A DNA stretch of 15,747 bases from Spirochaetaceae bacterium (lineage in GTDB: Bacteria > Spirochaetota > Spirochaetia > WRBN01). The stretch is from the NCBI GenBank assembly GCA_020024055.1, contig JAHHUI010000025.1:1-15747 (forward strand), written 5' to 3'. This document shows, piece by piece, positions 1 through 6,710 of this stretch; positions within the stretch are counted from its first letter, which is position 1; each line of letters opens with the position of its first letter. The notes under the pieces were generated by a model, which was not told the DNA's origin, did not search any database, and worked only from the letters and a program-made list of their open reading frames with translations. Both the position numbers and the translations under genes were made by a program.

Positions 1-947
1 GAGAAATCACTGTGCATATCGGCGATAATGAAGGTGACCCTGTTTTTGCTATTCCCGATCTGCTTCCCCATTTGGATGCCAAAGTGCAGCGAGAGCGCAA
101 AGCCAATGAAGTGCTGCGCGGCGAAGAACTGCGCATTGTGGTGTTCAGCACGCCCCAGGCAGGCAAAGAAGAAGAAAAAGGCCTGGTGAAAAAAGCCTTG
201 CTGACCCACCTGAAAGAACATTATAGCATAGAAGAAGAGGACTTTCTTTCGGCCGAGCTGCATGTGGTGCCCGCGGGCAAATGTTATGATGTGGGCCTGG
301 ATCGCACTCTCATTGGCGGATATGGGCAAGATGACAGAGTGTGCAGCTATGCGGGCCTGCAGGCCATTTTACAGCAGAATGGCACACCAGAGAAAACTGC
401 AATGCTTTTCCTGGCAGACAAAGAAGAAATCGGCTCTGTGGGCATCACAGGCATGAAAAGCAGTTTTTGGCGCTATGCCGTGGCCCGGCTTTTGCATAAA
501 TGCGGCCATAGCAGCGAAAATCATGTTCTGATGGAAACTCTGTGGCACAGCATCTGTCTTTCGGGAGATGTCACGGCGGCGGTCGACCCAATTTTTAAAG
601 AAGTGCATGACGAGCAAAACAGTGCCAAGCTGCATTATGGCCTGGCTTTGACAAAATACACCGGCAGCGGAGGAAAATATCATGCCTCAGAAGCCGATGC
701 TGCATTAGTCGCCTCATTACGCTCTGTGCTCAGCCAGCATCAAATTGCCTATCAAGTAGGCCAACTGGGCAAAGTCGATGAAGGCGGTGGCGGCACAGTG
801 GCCGCATTTTTCGCGAATCATGGCGTGTGCACACTTGATTGTGGCGTGGCGATTTTATCGATGCACTCGCCTTTTGAAATTGCCAGCAAATGGGATATTT
901 ATGCCATGTTCCAGGCCTATCAGATCTTCTTTGCCCAGGGCCTGTAG
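1..947 (+). CDS. M18 family aminopeptidase (3' part of gene)
   Basis: This is the C-terminal two thirds of a dinuclear zinc aminopeptidase that removes N-terminal residues from peptides, probably in the cytoplasm. The reading frame (codons from base 3) is open to the left edge, so the gene starts outside the window; the GTG at 12 is an internal codon. Numbering from that GTG, visible M18 landmarks are GYGQDDR (103-109, metal-bridging Asp), DKEEIGS (136-142, catalytic and metal Glu pair), SGDVTAAVDP (184-193, metal Asp), a Gly-rich KVDEGGGG (254-261) and SMHSPFE (283-289, metal His). The family is usually about 460 residues, so roughly 150 residues, including the first metal His, lie upstream. 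The PHP gene begins 2 bases after its stop and is probably co-transcribed. The family assignment is firm; the physiological substrate is unknown. Confidence 0.88.
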   Translation, partial: EITVHIGDNEGDPVFAIPDLLPHLDAKVQRERKANEVLRGEELRIVVFSTPQAGKEEEKGLVKKALLTHLKEHYSIEEEDFLSAELHVVPAGKCYDVGLDRTLIGGYGQDDRVCSYAGLQAILQQNGTPEKTAMLFLADKEEIGSVGITGMKSSFWRYAVARLLHKCGHSSENHVLMETLWHSICLSGDVTAAVDPIFKEVHDEQNSAKLHYGLALTKYTGSGGKYHASEADAALVASLRSVLSQHQIAYQVGQLGKVDEGGGGTVAAFFANHGVCTLDCGVAILSMHSPFEIASKWDIYAMFQAYQIFFAQGL

Positions 948-949
948 GC

Positions 950-1786
950 ATGCTGATTGATTTGCATAGCCATTCCACAAGTTCAGACGGACAGGACAGC
1001 CCTGCTGAGCTGATTGCCAAAGCAGACAAAATGGGTATTCGCTATTTGGCCCTGACCGATCATGATACTCTTGCCGGCCTGGACGAAGCAGAGCGGGCAA
1101 CCCAAGACACCTGTGTCACTTTCATTCGTGGTGTAGAGCTGGAAATAGAATGGCCGCATGTGGGTGAATTTCATCTTTTGGGGCTGAATCTGGGGCCCAA
1201 TGATGAGCAGCTGCAAAAAGCCCTGGAAATGCAAAGGGAAGGCCGCAAAGAACGCAATGAACAGATATTGGCCCTGATGCGCAAAGCAGGCATTTCTATC
1301 ACTTATGAAGATCTGCAGGCAAAAAACCCTTCTGCTGTGCTTGGGCGGCCTCATATAGCCCAGTATTTAGTTGACATAGGCAAAGTGAAGCATTATCAGC
1401 AGGCTTTTGATCTTTATTTGGCTTATGGGCGGCCTTTCTATCTGCCTAAAAAGGCATTACCCTTAGAATATGCTTTGCAGGCTATTCATTCCTGCAAAGG
1501 GAAAGCCGTAATTGCCCATCCGATGTCATTATGTTTATCCTGGCGTAATCTAGACGCACGGCTGGCTGATTTCAAAGCCATGGGCATTGATGGCTTGGAG
1601 GCCTATCATTCCACTTGTTCTGTGGCCCATTGCCAAAGGCTGCGAGAATTAGCAGACAAGCATGGCCTGCTTATCAGCGGCGGGTCAGATTATCACGGCG
1701 AGCATACAAAAAAACTGGGCAGACTGGGACATTATCATTTTGGGAAAAGGGCAATCCCTGAAGATGTGCTGAAAATTATTCAATAG
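950..1786 (+). CDS. PHP-domain phosphoesterase, YciV/RNase AM-like
   Basis: A 278-residue metal-dependent phosphoesterase of the PHP superfamily. Relatives hydrolyse 3',5'-nucleoside bisphosphates or act as 5'-3' exonucleases on short RNA. The metal ligands are all visible: DLHSHS (4-9), D13, LTDHD (35-39), GVELE (61-65), FHLLG (74-78), GRPHIA (132-137), VIAHP (187-191) and SGGSDYHG (243-250). The spacing and the insert between E63 and H190 match the YciV/TrpH type more than histidinol phosphatase or DNA polymerase PHP domains. I chose the ATG at 950 because the PHP motif begins 3 residues after it. A longer frame from 890 would overlap the aminopeptidase by about 60 bases and adds a non-conserved leader. 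It follows the aminopeptidase by 2 bases, suggesting translational coupling. The exact substrate cannot be told from sequence. Confidence 0.85.
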   Translation: MLIDLHSHSTSSDGQDSPAELIAKADKMGIRYLALTDHDTLAGLDEAERATQDTCVTFIRGVELEIEWPHVGEFHLLGLNLGPNDEQLQKALEMQREGRKERNEQILALMRKAGISITYEDLQAKNPSAVLGRPHIAQYLVDIGKVKHYQQAFDLYLAYGRPFYLPKKALPLEYALQAIHSCKGKAVIAHPMSLCLSWRNLDARLADFKAMGIDGLEAYHSTCSVAHCQRLRELADKHGLLISGGSDYHGEHTKKLGRLGHYHFGKRAIPEDVLKIIQ

Positions 1787-1789
1787 GGC

Positions 1790-1821
1790 AAAAAAACAGG
1801 TGGTGAGAAACCCACCACCTG
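1790..1821 (-). terminator. Rho-independent terminator of the flgM transcript
   Basis: A perfect 9-bp stem (CAGGTGGTG at 1797-1805 with CACCACCTG at 1813-1821) closes a 7-base loop. Read on the minus strand it is followed by seven T (1790-1796), directly downstream of flgM. On the plus strand no T run follows, so it is a poor terminator for the convergent PHP gene, although the hairpin may still protect that mRNA's 3' end. Confidence 0.88.
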
Positions 1822-1853
1822 AACGGCTAGAACCTGTGGTAATCCCGGCCCGT

Positions 1854-2135
1854 TTAAAGACCGAAAGACTCCATCACTTTCTCGGCAGTCTGCTCGATAA
1901 CACGCTGGAGATAATTGGGGTCGGAAAGGTTTCTTTTCGCTGCCTCTATCTTCTCCATACGCAGCTCGGGAGCTGCCTTGGCAATATCCGCGGCCATTTT
2001 CAAAATAGCTGCTTCACGTGCTTGATCAGAGAGCTTGATGGACTCCGGGCGACTTACCGACTCGGCCTTCTTCGACTTCTCCGGGGAAGAGACTTTTGTC
2101 AACGGGTCTAGAGGATTAATCCGGTGTACATTCAT
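1854..2135 (-). CDS. flgM: FlgM-like anti-sigma28 factor
   Basis: A 93-residue protein resembling negative regulators of flagellin synthesis, which bind the flagellar sigma factor FliA/sigma28 until the hook is complete. The N-terminal half (1-35) is polar and probably disordered. IKLSDQAREA (33-42) corresponds to the family's Ser/Ala helix start. Residues 57-93 form the amphipathic helices that bind sigma28, ending in SDPNYLQRVIEQTAEKVMES (71-90) plus FGL, a pattern I associate with spirochete FlgM. The start is supported by AAGGAG placed 6 bases before the ATG. It lies 55 bases after rsmI, and no strong sigma70 promoter is evident in the gap, so it may be the last gene of the rpmF operon. 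Length and composition fit FlgM (about 90-100 residues). The identification rests on motifs in a weakly conserved family. Confidence 0.72.
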   Translation of the reverse strand: MNVHRINPLDPLTKVSSPEKSKKAESVSRPESIKLSDQAREAAILKMAADIAKAAPELRMEKIEAAKRNLSDPNYLQRVIEQTAEKVMESFGL

Positions 2136-2190
2136 TTATCACTCCTTCATAGCTCGTCGCCCTCATTATCGAGGTTAGAACGTATAATAT

Positions 2191-2868
2191 TCACGATTCT
2201 GGTGAAGATGCAACTAAAATCGAAAACTCTCCTTGCAACTTTCTCTTTTTAAGGAGAAGTATTAATTCTTCGGCGGTGCCGCGCAAGAATTCTTCATGAA
2301 TTTTAGTCATCTCCCGCCCCACTATTAAAAAACGCCCTGGCGCATGTAAGTGAAGCATCTGTAATAGGTTATCGACACGATAAGGAGACTCGTAAAGCAA
2401 AAATGCATCCTGCTGTTCCAAAAATTTCAAAAGTGCTTTTTCTCGCTTGCTTCCATGCTGGGGAAGAAAGCCAACAAAGCGCACACTGTGGATAGGGACA
2501 CCGGCCACAGAAATAAGTGAAGCGAAGGCAGAAGGTCCGGGAATGGGTATCACATCAATCTCTTCATGCAAACACACCGCCACAATAAAAGCCCCCGGAT
2601 CAGAGAGTCCTGGCGTGCCAGCATCGCTGCAATAGGCAATATCCTTACCCTCTTTCAGCAGCTTAATCAGTCCTTGCGCACTGCGCTTTTCATTATGCTG
2701 ATGACAGGCGAGTAAAGGCTTTTGTATATGATAATGCTGCAATAATTTTTGTGTATGCCGTGTATCTTCACAAGCAATGAAATCCACTTCTTTTAATGTT
2801 TCCAAAGCACGTAAAGTGATGTCTTTCAAATTGCCAATAGGTGTGGCAACTATATACAGCTTAGACAT
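2191..2868 (-). CDS. rsmI: 16S rRNA (cytidine1402-2'-O)-methyltransferase RsmI
   Basis: A SAM-dependent tetrapyrrole-methylase-fold enzyme that adds the 2'-O-methyl group to C1402 in the 30S decoding centre. Hallmarks: YIVATPIGNLKD (5-16), CEDTR (33-37), SDAGTPGLSDPG (81-92), GPSA (111-114), YESPYR (159-164) and GREMTKIHEE (184-193). At 225 residues it is shorter than the usual 270-290 and ends just after the catalytic fold, without the common C-terminal helical extension. Its ATG (2868) overlaps the rnc stop by 8 bases, and an SD-like GAAGAAGG sits inside the end of rnc, so it is probably translationally coupled. RNase III and RsmI both act on rRNA, which gives the pairing some sense. Confidence 0.93.
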   Translation of the reverse strand: MSKLYIVATPIGNLKDITLRALETLKEVDFIACEDTRHTQKLLQHYHIQKPLLACHQHNEKRSAQGLIKLLKEGKDIAYCSDAGTPGLSDPGAFIVAVCLHEEIDVIPIPGPSAFASLISVAGVPIHSVRFVGFLPQHGSKREKALLKFLEQQDAFLLYESPYRVDNLLQMLHLHAPGRFLIVGREMTKIHEEFLRGTAEELILLLKKRKLQGEFSILVASSPES

Positions 2869-3574
2869 ATAAGCCTTCTTCTTTCAGTTTTTTCAATGCA
2901 ACACGGGCGGCCATTTGCTGTGCTTCTTTTTTATTTCGGCCCTCGCCTTGGCCATATAAATCACCCTTCAAAAAAACCTGCACAAACATTCTCTGATTAT
3001 GCTCTGGCCCTTGAACAGCTGTCAGCTGATAAACTGGCAATTCTTTATACTTGCGCTGCATAAATACCTGTAAACTGCTTTTATAATCTGTATCCAGATC
3101 TCCGGCATGAATTTTTTCCCAAAATTCCTGTATATAGGGATCCAGCCAGCTTGCTGTCTTCGTATATCCCAGCTGTAAATAGATTGCCCCCAAAACAGCC
3201 TCAAATGTATCTGAAAGCACAGCCGGATTGTTTACCTTTTCATCAGACATACTTTCACCAATCAATAAATATTGCGAAAGCTTAAATTTTATTGCTAATT
3301 GGGAGAGAACATTTTGATTGACTAAGCTGGCACGGACCTTTGTTAAAAAACCTTCATTGCTGTGCGGATAACGAGAAAACAGCCGTTCTGCAATGATAAG
3401 ATCCAGCACGCTGTCGCCTAAAAATTCCAATCGTTCATTGCTGATAATTTTATGCTGATGTGCATAAGAACTATGCGTGAGGGCCTGATGCAGATAAGTC
3501 TTATCAGTAAAAAAAAAGCCAAGACCATTTTCTAGCTCTTGCAGGGCTATTAAACGTTCTTGGCCTATTTTCAT
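2861..3574 (-). CDS. rnc: Ribonuclease III
   Basis: A 237-residue dsRNA endonuclease that processes rRNA precursors and structured mRNAs as a homodimer. The endonuclease domain (about 1-150) has the signature ERLEFLGDSVL (47-57, with E50 and D54) and the second acidic pair D122/E125 in SDTFEAVLGAIYL (121-133). A dsRNA-binding domain spans about 163-231 and ends in the typical KKEAQQMAARVALKKL (215-230). I chose the ATG at 3574. The frame remains open to 3634, but that start would overlap acpP by about 35 bases and add a non-family leader. acpP ends 25 bases upstream. The acpP-rnc arrangement is common in bacteria. All catalytic residues are present, so the enzyme is expected to be active. Confidence 0.95.
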   Translation of the reverse strand: MKIGQERLIALQELENGLGFFFTDKTYLHQALTHSSYAHQHKIISNERLEFLGDSVLDLIIAERLFSRYPHSNEGFLTKVRASLVNQNVLSQLAIKFKLSQYLLIGESMSDEKVNNPAVLSDTFEAVLGAIYLQLGYTKTASWLDPYIQEFWEKIHAGDLDTDYKSSLQVFMQRKYKELPVYQLTAVQGPEHNQRMFVQVFLKGDLYGQGEGRNKKEAQQMAARVALKKLKEEGLYV

Positions 3575-3599
3575 ATAGAGCGGTAACCTTAGAAAAATA

Positions 3600-3842
3600 T
3601 TATTTCTTCTGGCTAGCGATATAATCCATCGCATCCTTCACGCGTTCAAACGTAGAAGCTTTTTCTGGCGGAATAGTAATATTCATCTGCTCTTCAATAG
3701 CATAAACTAATTCGTAAGTATCCAGGCTATCTGCATGCAGATCCTCACGGAAACGTGCCTCAGGAACAATTTTACTGGGATCGCTAATATTTAACTTACT
3801 AACAATGATTTCCTTCAGCTGATTAAAAAGTTGTTCATCCAT
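3600..3842 (-). CDS. acpP: Acyl carrier protein
   Basis: An 80-residue acidic four-helix carrier that holds growing fatty acids on 4'-phosphopantetheine during type II fatty acid synthesis. The attachment serine is S39 in ADSLD (37-41), and the following helix II (YELVYAIEEQ, 43-52) is the usual partner-recognition helix. The ATG at 3842 is preferred: GGAGG lies 11 bases upstream. A TTG at 3860 is in frame but overlaps this SD. It sits between rpmF (38 bases upstream) and rnc (25 bases downstream), a classic rpmF-fab/acpP-rnc neighbourhood, although the usual fab genes are missing here. Confidence 0.95.
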   Translation of the reverse strand: MDEQLFNQLKEIIVSKLNISDPSKIVPEARFREDLHADSLDTYELVYAIEEQMNITIPPEKASTFERVKDAMDYIASQKK

Positions 3843-3880
3843 TATCTTCAATTCCTCCAAAAATATACTTAAAAAATGAG

Positions 3881-4057
3881 TTATACTTCAATAATCTGAT
3901 TCCCGCGATAATATCCGCATTTTCCGCAAAGGCGATGGCGCAAAACAGGATTACCACAATTGCTGCATGTAGACAAAGTCGGCTCGGCCAGACGCATATT
4001 AATCACTCTGCGGCGACGTGTGCGTGACTTGCTTGTTTTATATTTTGGTACAGCCAT
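3881..4057 (-). CDS. rpmF: 50S ribosomal protein L32
   Basis: A short gene of 58 codons. The product starts MAVPKYKTSKSRTRRRR, the universal L32 opening, and carries a four-cysteine zinc ribbon (C31, C34, C44, C47). L32 is a small component of the large subunit near the peptidyl transferase region. Because all four cysteines are kept, this is the zinc-binding form. An AGAGGA lies about 13 bases before the ATG, a rather long spacing. It follows tRNA-Ala(CGC) by 81 bases with no terminator hairpin that I can see, so tRNA and mRNA probably share a primary transcript. The YceD/DUF177 gene often found upstream of rpmF is absent. Confidence 0.95.
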   Translation of the reverse strand: MAVPKYKTSKSRTRRRRVINMRLAEPTLSTCSNCGNPVLRHRLCGKCGYYRGNQIIEV

Positions 4058-4138
4058 TTATTTATTTCTTCCTCTTTCTATCATCAAGATATTTCTACGA
4101 GACTATCATTATTCTCCCGTCCCGTTGTTTATCAGGAC

Positions 4139-4211
4139 TGGAGATAAGGGGAATCGAACCCCTGGCCTATTGATTGCGAACCAATCGCTCTACCAACTGA
4201 GCTATATCCCC
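4139..4211 (-). tRNA. tRNA-Ala (anticodon CGC)
   Basis: A 73-base cloverleaf on the minus strand. The acceptor stem GGGGATA/TATCTCC includes the G3:U70 wobble pair that is the identity element for alanyl-tRNA synthetase, with discriminator A73. The D arm is GCTC-AGTTGGTA-GAGC. The anticodon stem ATTGG/TCAAT holds loop TTCGCAA, anticodon CGC, reading GCG. The T arm is AGGGG-TTCGATT-CCCCT. The 3' CCA is not encoded, so a CCA-adding enzyme is needed. It sits between pnp and rpmF and appears to be the first product of the rpmF operon. Confidence 0.96.
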
Positions 4212-4227
4212 AAAGCTAACTTTTTAG

Positions 4228-4256
4228 ATTATAACAACTCTATACAAGTTTGTCTA
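4228..4256 (-). promoter_or_regulatory. Sigma70-like promoter for tRNA-Ala(CGC) and the rpmF operon
   Basis: On the minus strand a -35 TAGACA (4251-4256) and a perfect -10 TATAAT (4228-4233) are separated by 17 bases. Transcription would begin about 10 bases before the tRNA 5' end. It lies in the 74-base gap after pnp, where I see no clear terminator hairpin, so pnp transcripts may also read into the tRNA. Confidence 0.75.
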
Positions 4257-4285
4257 GAACATTGTTAAAAATCCTATGCTTGCCC

Positions 4286-6352
4286 TTATTCTATATCCAC
4301 CATCCCAAGATTCAGGCGGCCCATACGGTCAATTTCCAAAAGCTTCACACGCACCTTTTGTCCTTCGGATAAAACATCTTCCACTTTATTAATTCTGTTC
4401 TTAGACATCTTAGAAATATGACACAAGCCATCTTTGCCAGGCAAAATCTCGATAAATGCTCCAAAATCAGTCAGCCTCTTTACCACTCCATCATAAATTT
4501 GACCCACTTCAGGATCGGCAATCACACTGAGAATGGCCTTTTTAGCCTGTTCCACCAATTGTGAATTCCTGGCAGAAATAGTGACCATTCCGGCATCATC
4601 AATATTAATTTTGGCCTGATATTTTTCTGAAACAGCCTTAATATTTTTTCCGCCGGGCCCAATCACCGCGCCAATACGATCTACATCAATCTTAAATGTT
4701 TCGATACGTGGTGCATGATCACTAATCTTTGCCGGCTTGCTGATGCACTGATTCATGATTCCTAAAATATGCATACGCCCCCCATGAGCCTGCTTAAGCG
4801 CAACACGCATAATTTCTGTGGTGATGCCTGCACATTTAATATCCATCTGGAATGCAGTAATCCCTTCGGCCGTGCCAGCCACTTTAAAGTCCATATCACC
4901 TAAATGATCTTCTTCACCCAGAATATCCGAAAGCACCGCATAGCGATCACCTTCACGAATCAATCCCATCGCAATACCTGCTACAGGGGCCTTGATAGGC
5001 ACACCGGCAGCCAAAAGAGACAAAGTTCCCGAACAGATTGTTGCCTGACTGGAAGAACCGTTACTCTCTAAAATCTCAGACACCACACGCACCGTATAGG
5101 CAAATTCATCCCGGCTGGGAATCACCGCCTCTAAAGCCCTCTGGGCCAAATGCCCATGGCCAATCTCGCGGCGTCCGGTGGAAAGTCGGCCGGTCTCGCC
5201 AACACTGTAAGGGGGGAAATTATAATGCAGCATGAAATTTTCACGCTTGTCCCCATCAATATTGTCCAAAATTTGTTCGTCAAACAATGTGCCCAATGTC
5301 GTCACACCCAGGCTTTGCGTTTCCCCACGAGTGAACAAAGATGAACCATGTGCACAGTCTAAGAGGCCAATCTCACAGGTAATAGGACGAATATCAGCCA
5401 GGCCGCGTCCATCCACACGCAGGCCCTTGTCCAAAATACTTTTGCGCACAATATCACTTTCCAGCTCTTCAAAAAGTATAGCCAGTTTTTCTTTCTGCTC
5501 ATCATCAAAATCAGCGCCAAATTTCTCTTTGACCTGATTTTTCACAGCGTGAATGGCATCAGAGCGCACATGCTTGCCTTTCTCGAAACAAGCCTTTTCC
5601 AGCAGAGGCCGGGCAAAGGCCGTGATCTCAGCAGCACTGTCTAAAGGAGCCTTGGCCGGCGGTAGAGGCAATTTTGCCTTGCCTGCCTTTTTTTCAAACT
5701 CTACTAAAAAGGCATTAATGCCCTTGAGTTCTTCTTCTGCCTTTTGAATCGCCCCCAGCATAATTTCTTCATCCACACCCTTGGCGCCGCCTTCCACCAT
5801 ACAGATACCTTCATGGCCCGCGGCCACAACAATATCCATCTGACTGTTTTCAATCTGCTCAAAAGTGGGATTAATCACATATTGATTATCAATATAAGCC
5901 ACACGCACGGCAGCAACAGGGCCATTGAAGGGAATATCGCTTACCATCACCGCAGCAAAGGCCGCCATCATGCCCACAACATCGGGGGGATTGATTTGAT
6001 CCGCAGAAACAGTGGTGGGCACCACCTGAATATCACGCCCAAATTCTTTATAAAACAAAGGTCGCATAGGTCTGTCGATCAGACGGCTGACCAGGATTTC
6101 TTTGTCTTTAGGCCTGCTTTCTCTTTTTAAAAAGCCGCCTGGGATTTTACCCGCAGCATAGTATTTTTCATTATACTCTACAGAAAGAGGAACATAATCT
6201 AAGGGTTCACCCTCATCCGCAGAACAACATACGGTGGCAAAAACCGCCACACCTGCATAGCGCGCAAAAACAGCGCCATTAGCCTGGCGGCCCATCTTGC
6301 CGGTTTCCAAGATAAGCTCATGCGCACCTATTTTTAATTTCATTGTTTCCAT
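4286..6352 (-). CDS. pnp: Polynucleotide phosphorylase
   Basis: A 688-residue phosphorolytic 3'-5' exoribonuclease, the processive arm of mRNA decay, normally a ring-shaped trimer. The order is: a first RNase PH-like domain (about 5-145), an all-helical linker (about 240-310), a second, catalytic RNase PH domain (about 312-545) with GRREIGHG (393-400), the SQATICSG segment (435-442) and the acidic cluster EDHLGDMDFK (481-490), then a KH domain with IGPGGKNI (564-571) and an S1 domain (about 617-685). Length is normal (about 700). AAAGGA lies 6 bases before the ATG. It follows rpsO across 64 bases that hold an inverted repeat, the standard rpsO-pnp order. The wording FATVCCS and GETGRLSTGRREIGHG is what I would expect of a spirochete enzyme. 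Confidence 0.97.
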   Translation of the reverse strand: METMKLKIGAHELILETGKMGRQANGAVFARYAGVAVFATVCCSADEGEPLDYVPLSVEYNEKYYAAGKIPGGFLKRESRPKDKEILVSRLIDRPMRPLFYKEFGRDIQVVPTTVSADQINPPDVVGMMAAFAAVMVSDIPFNGPVAAVRVAYIDNQYVINPTFEQIENSQMDIVVAAGHEGICMVEGGAKGVDEEIMLGAIQKAEEELKGINAFLVEFEKKAGKAKLPLPPAKAPLDSAAEITAFARPLLEKACFEKGKHVRSDAIHAVKNQVKEKFGADFDDEQKEKLAILFEELESDIVRKSILDKGLRVDGRGLADIRPITCEIGLLDCAHGSSLFTRGETQSLGVTTLGTLFDEQILDNIDGDKRENFMLHYNFPPYSVGETGRLSTGRREIGHGHLAQRALEAVIPSRDEFAYTVRVVSEILESNGSSSQATICSGTLSLLAAGVPIKAPVAGIAMGLIREGDRYAVLSDILGEEDHLGDMDFKVAGTAEGITAFQMDIKCAGITTEIMRVALKQAHGGRMHILGIMNQCISKPAKISDHAPRIETFKIDVDRIGAVIGPGGKNIKAVSEKYQAKINIDDAGMVTISARNSQLVEQAKKAILSVIADPEVGQIYDGVVKRLTDFGAFIEILPGKDGLCHISKMSKNRINKVEDVLSEGQKVRVKLLEIDRMGRLNLGMVDIE

Positions 6353-6372
6353 GTTATTTCCTTTCTTGTAAG

Positions 6373-6414
6373 AAAAGGATGAGACACTTACTCGGCAAAG
6401 CGAACTATCCTTTT
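6373..6414 (-). promoter_or_regulatory. rpsO-pnp intergenic hairpin
   Basis: On the minus strand an 8-bp inverted repeat, AAAAGGAT (6407-6414) with ATCCTTTT (6373-6380), starts 2 bases after the rpsO stop and encloses 26 bases that can form a small inner stem (TTCG/CGAG). The downstream arm runs into TTTTCTT, so it could be a weak terminator. Its position is also that of the RNase III-cleaved leader hairpin used in pnp autoregulation in enterobacteria. The repeat is seen; its function is inferred. Confidence 0.45.
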
Positions 6415-6416
6415 TG

Positions 6417-6686
6417 CTATTTACGCAGATTCAACTCTTCTAAAAGAGCACGATAGCCGGCTAAGTCTACCTTTTTAAAGTAGTTCAAAAGAGAACGACG
6501 CGCACCCACCAGTTTCAGTAAACCACGGCGGCTACTGTGATCTTTTTTATGTACAGCAAAATGTTCATTCAAATCTCTAATTCTTTTTGTTAACAATGCC
6601 ACCTGCACACGCACAGAACCAGTATCTTTGTCATTAATAGCAAATTTTTTTACAATCTGCTGTTTCTCTTCCTTTGCTAAGGCCAT
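6417..6686 (-). CDS. rpsO: 30S ribosomal protein S15
   Basis: An 89-residue four-helix ribosomal protein, exactly the usual length. It binds the 16S rRNA central domain early in 30S assembly and contributes to an intersubunit bridge. The conserved centre is visible: TGSVRVQVALLTKRI (22-36), LNEHFAVHKKDHSSRRGLL (39-57) with the rRNA-binding HKKDHSSRRGL, and LVGARRSLLNYF (58-69). AAGGAG lies 10 bases before the ATG. It is the fifth gene of the infB operon, 24 bases after ribF, and is followed by the pnp leader hairpin. Confidence 0.97.
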   Translation of the reverse strand: MALAKEEKQQIVKKFAINDKDTGSVRVQVALLTKRIRDLNEHFAVHKKDHSSRRGLLKLVGARRSLLNYFKKVDLAGYRALLEELNLRK

Positions 6687-6710
6687 GAATCTTCTTCTCC
6701 TTACTTAACT

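Noticed and set aside
3575..3634. A longer RNase III start at 3634
   Set aside because: It overlaps the end of acpP and adds 20 residues unlike the family; the ATG at 3574 gives the normal N-terminus.
3843..3860. A TTG start for acpP at 3860
   Set aside because: It overlaps the GGAGG ribosome-binding site and adds residues absent from ACPs.
3960..4268. Plus-strand open frame of 102 codons across rpmF and tRNA-Ala(CGC)
   Set aside because: It is antisense to a firm L32 gene and a tRNA gene, and its product resembles nothing I know.
5744..6130. Plus-strand open frame of 128 codons inside pnp, with others antisense to infB and dnaK
   Set aside because: These are shadows of strongly conserved genes on the other strand, without their own ribosome-binding sites or family motifs.
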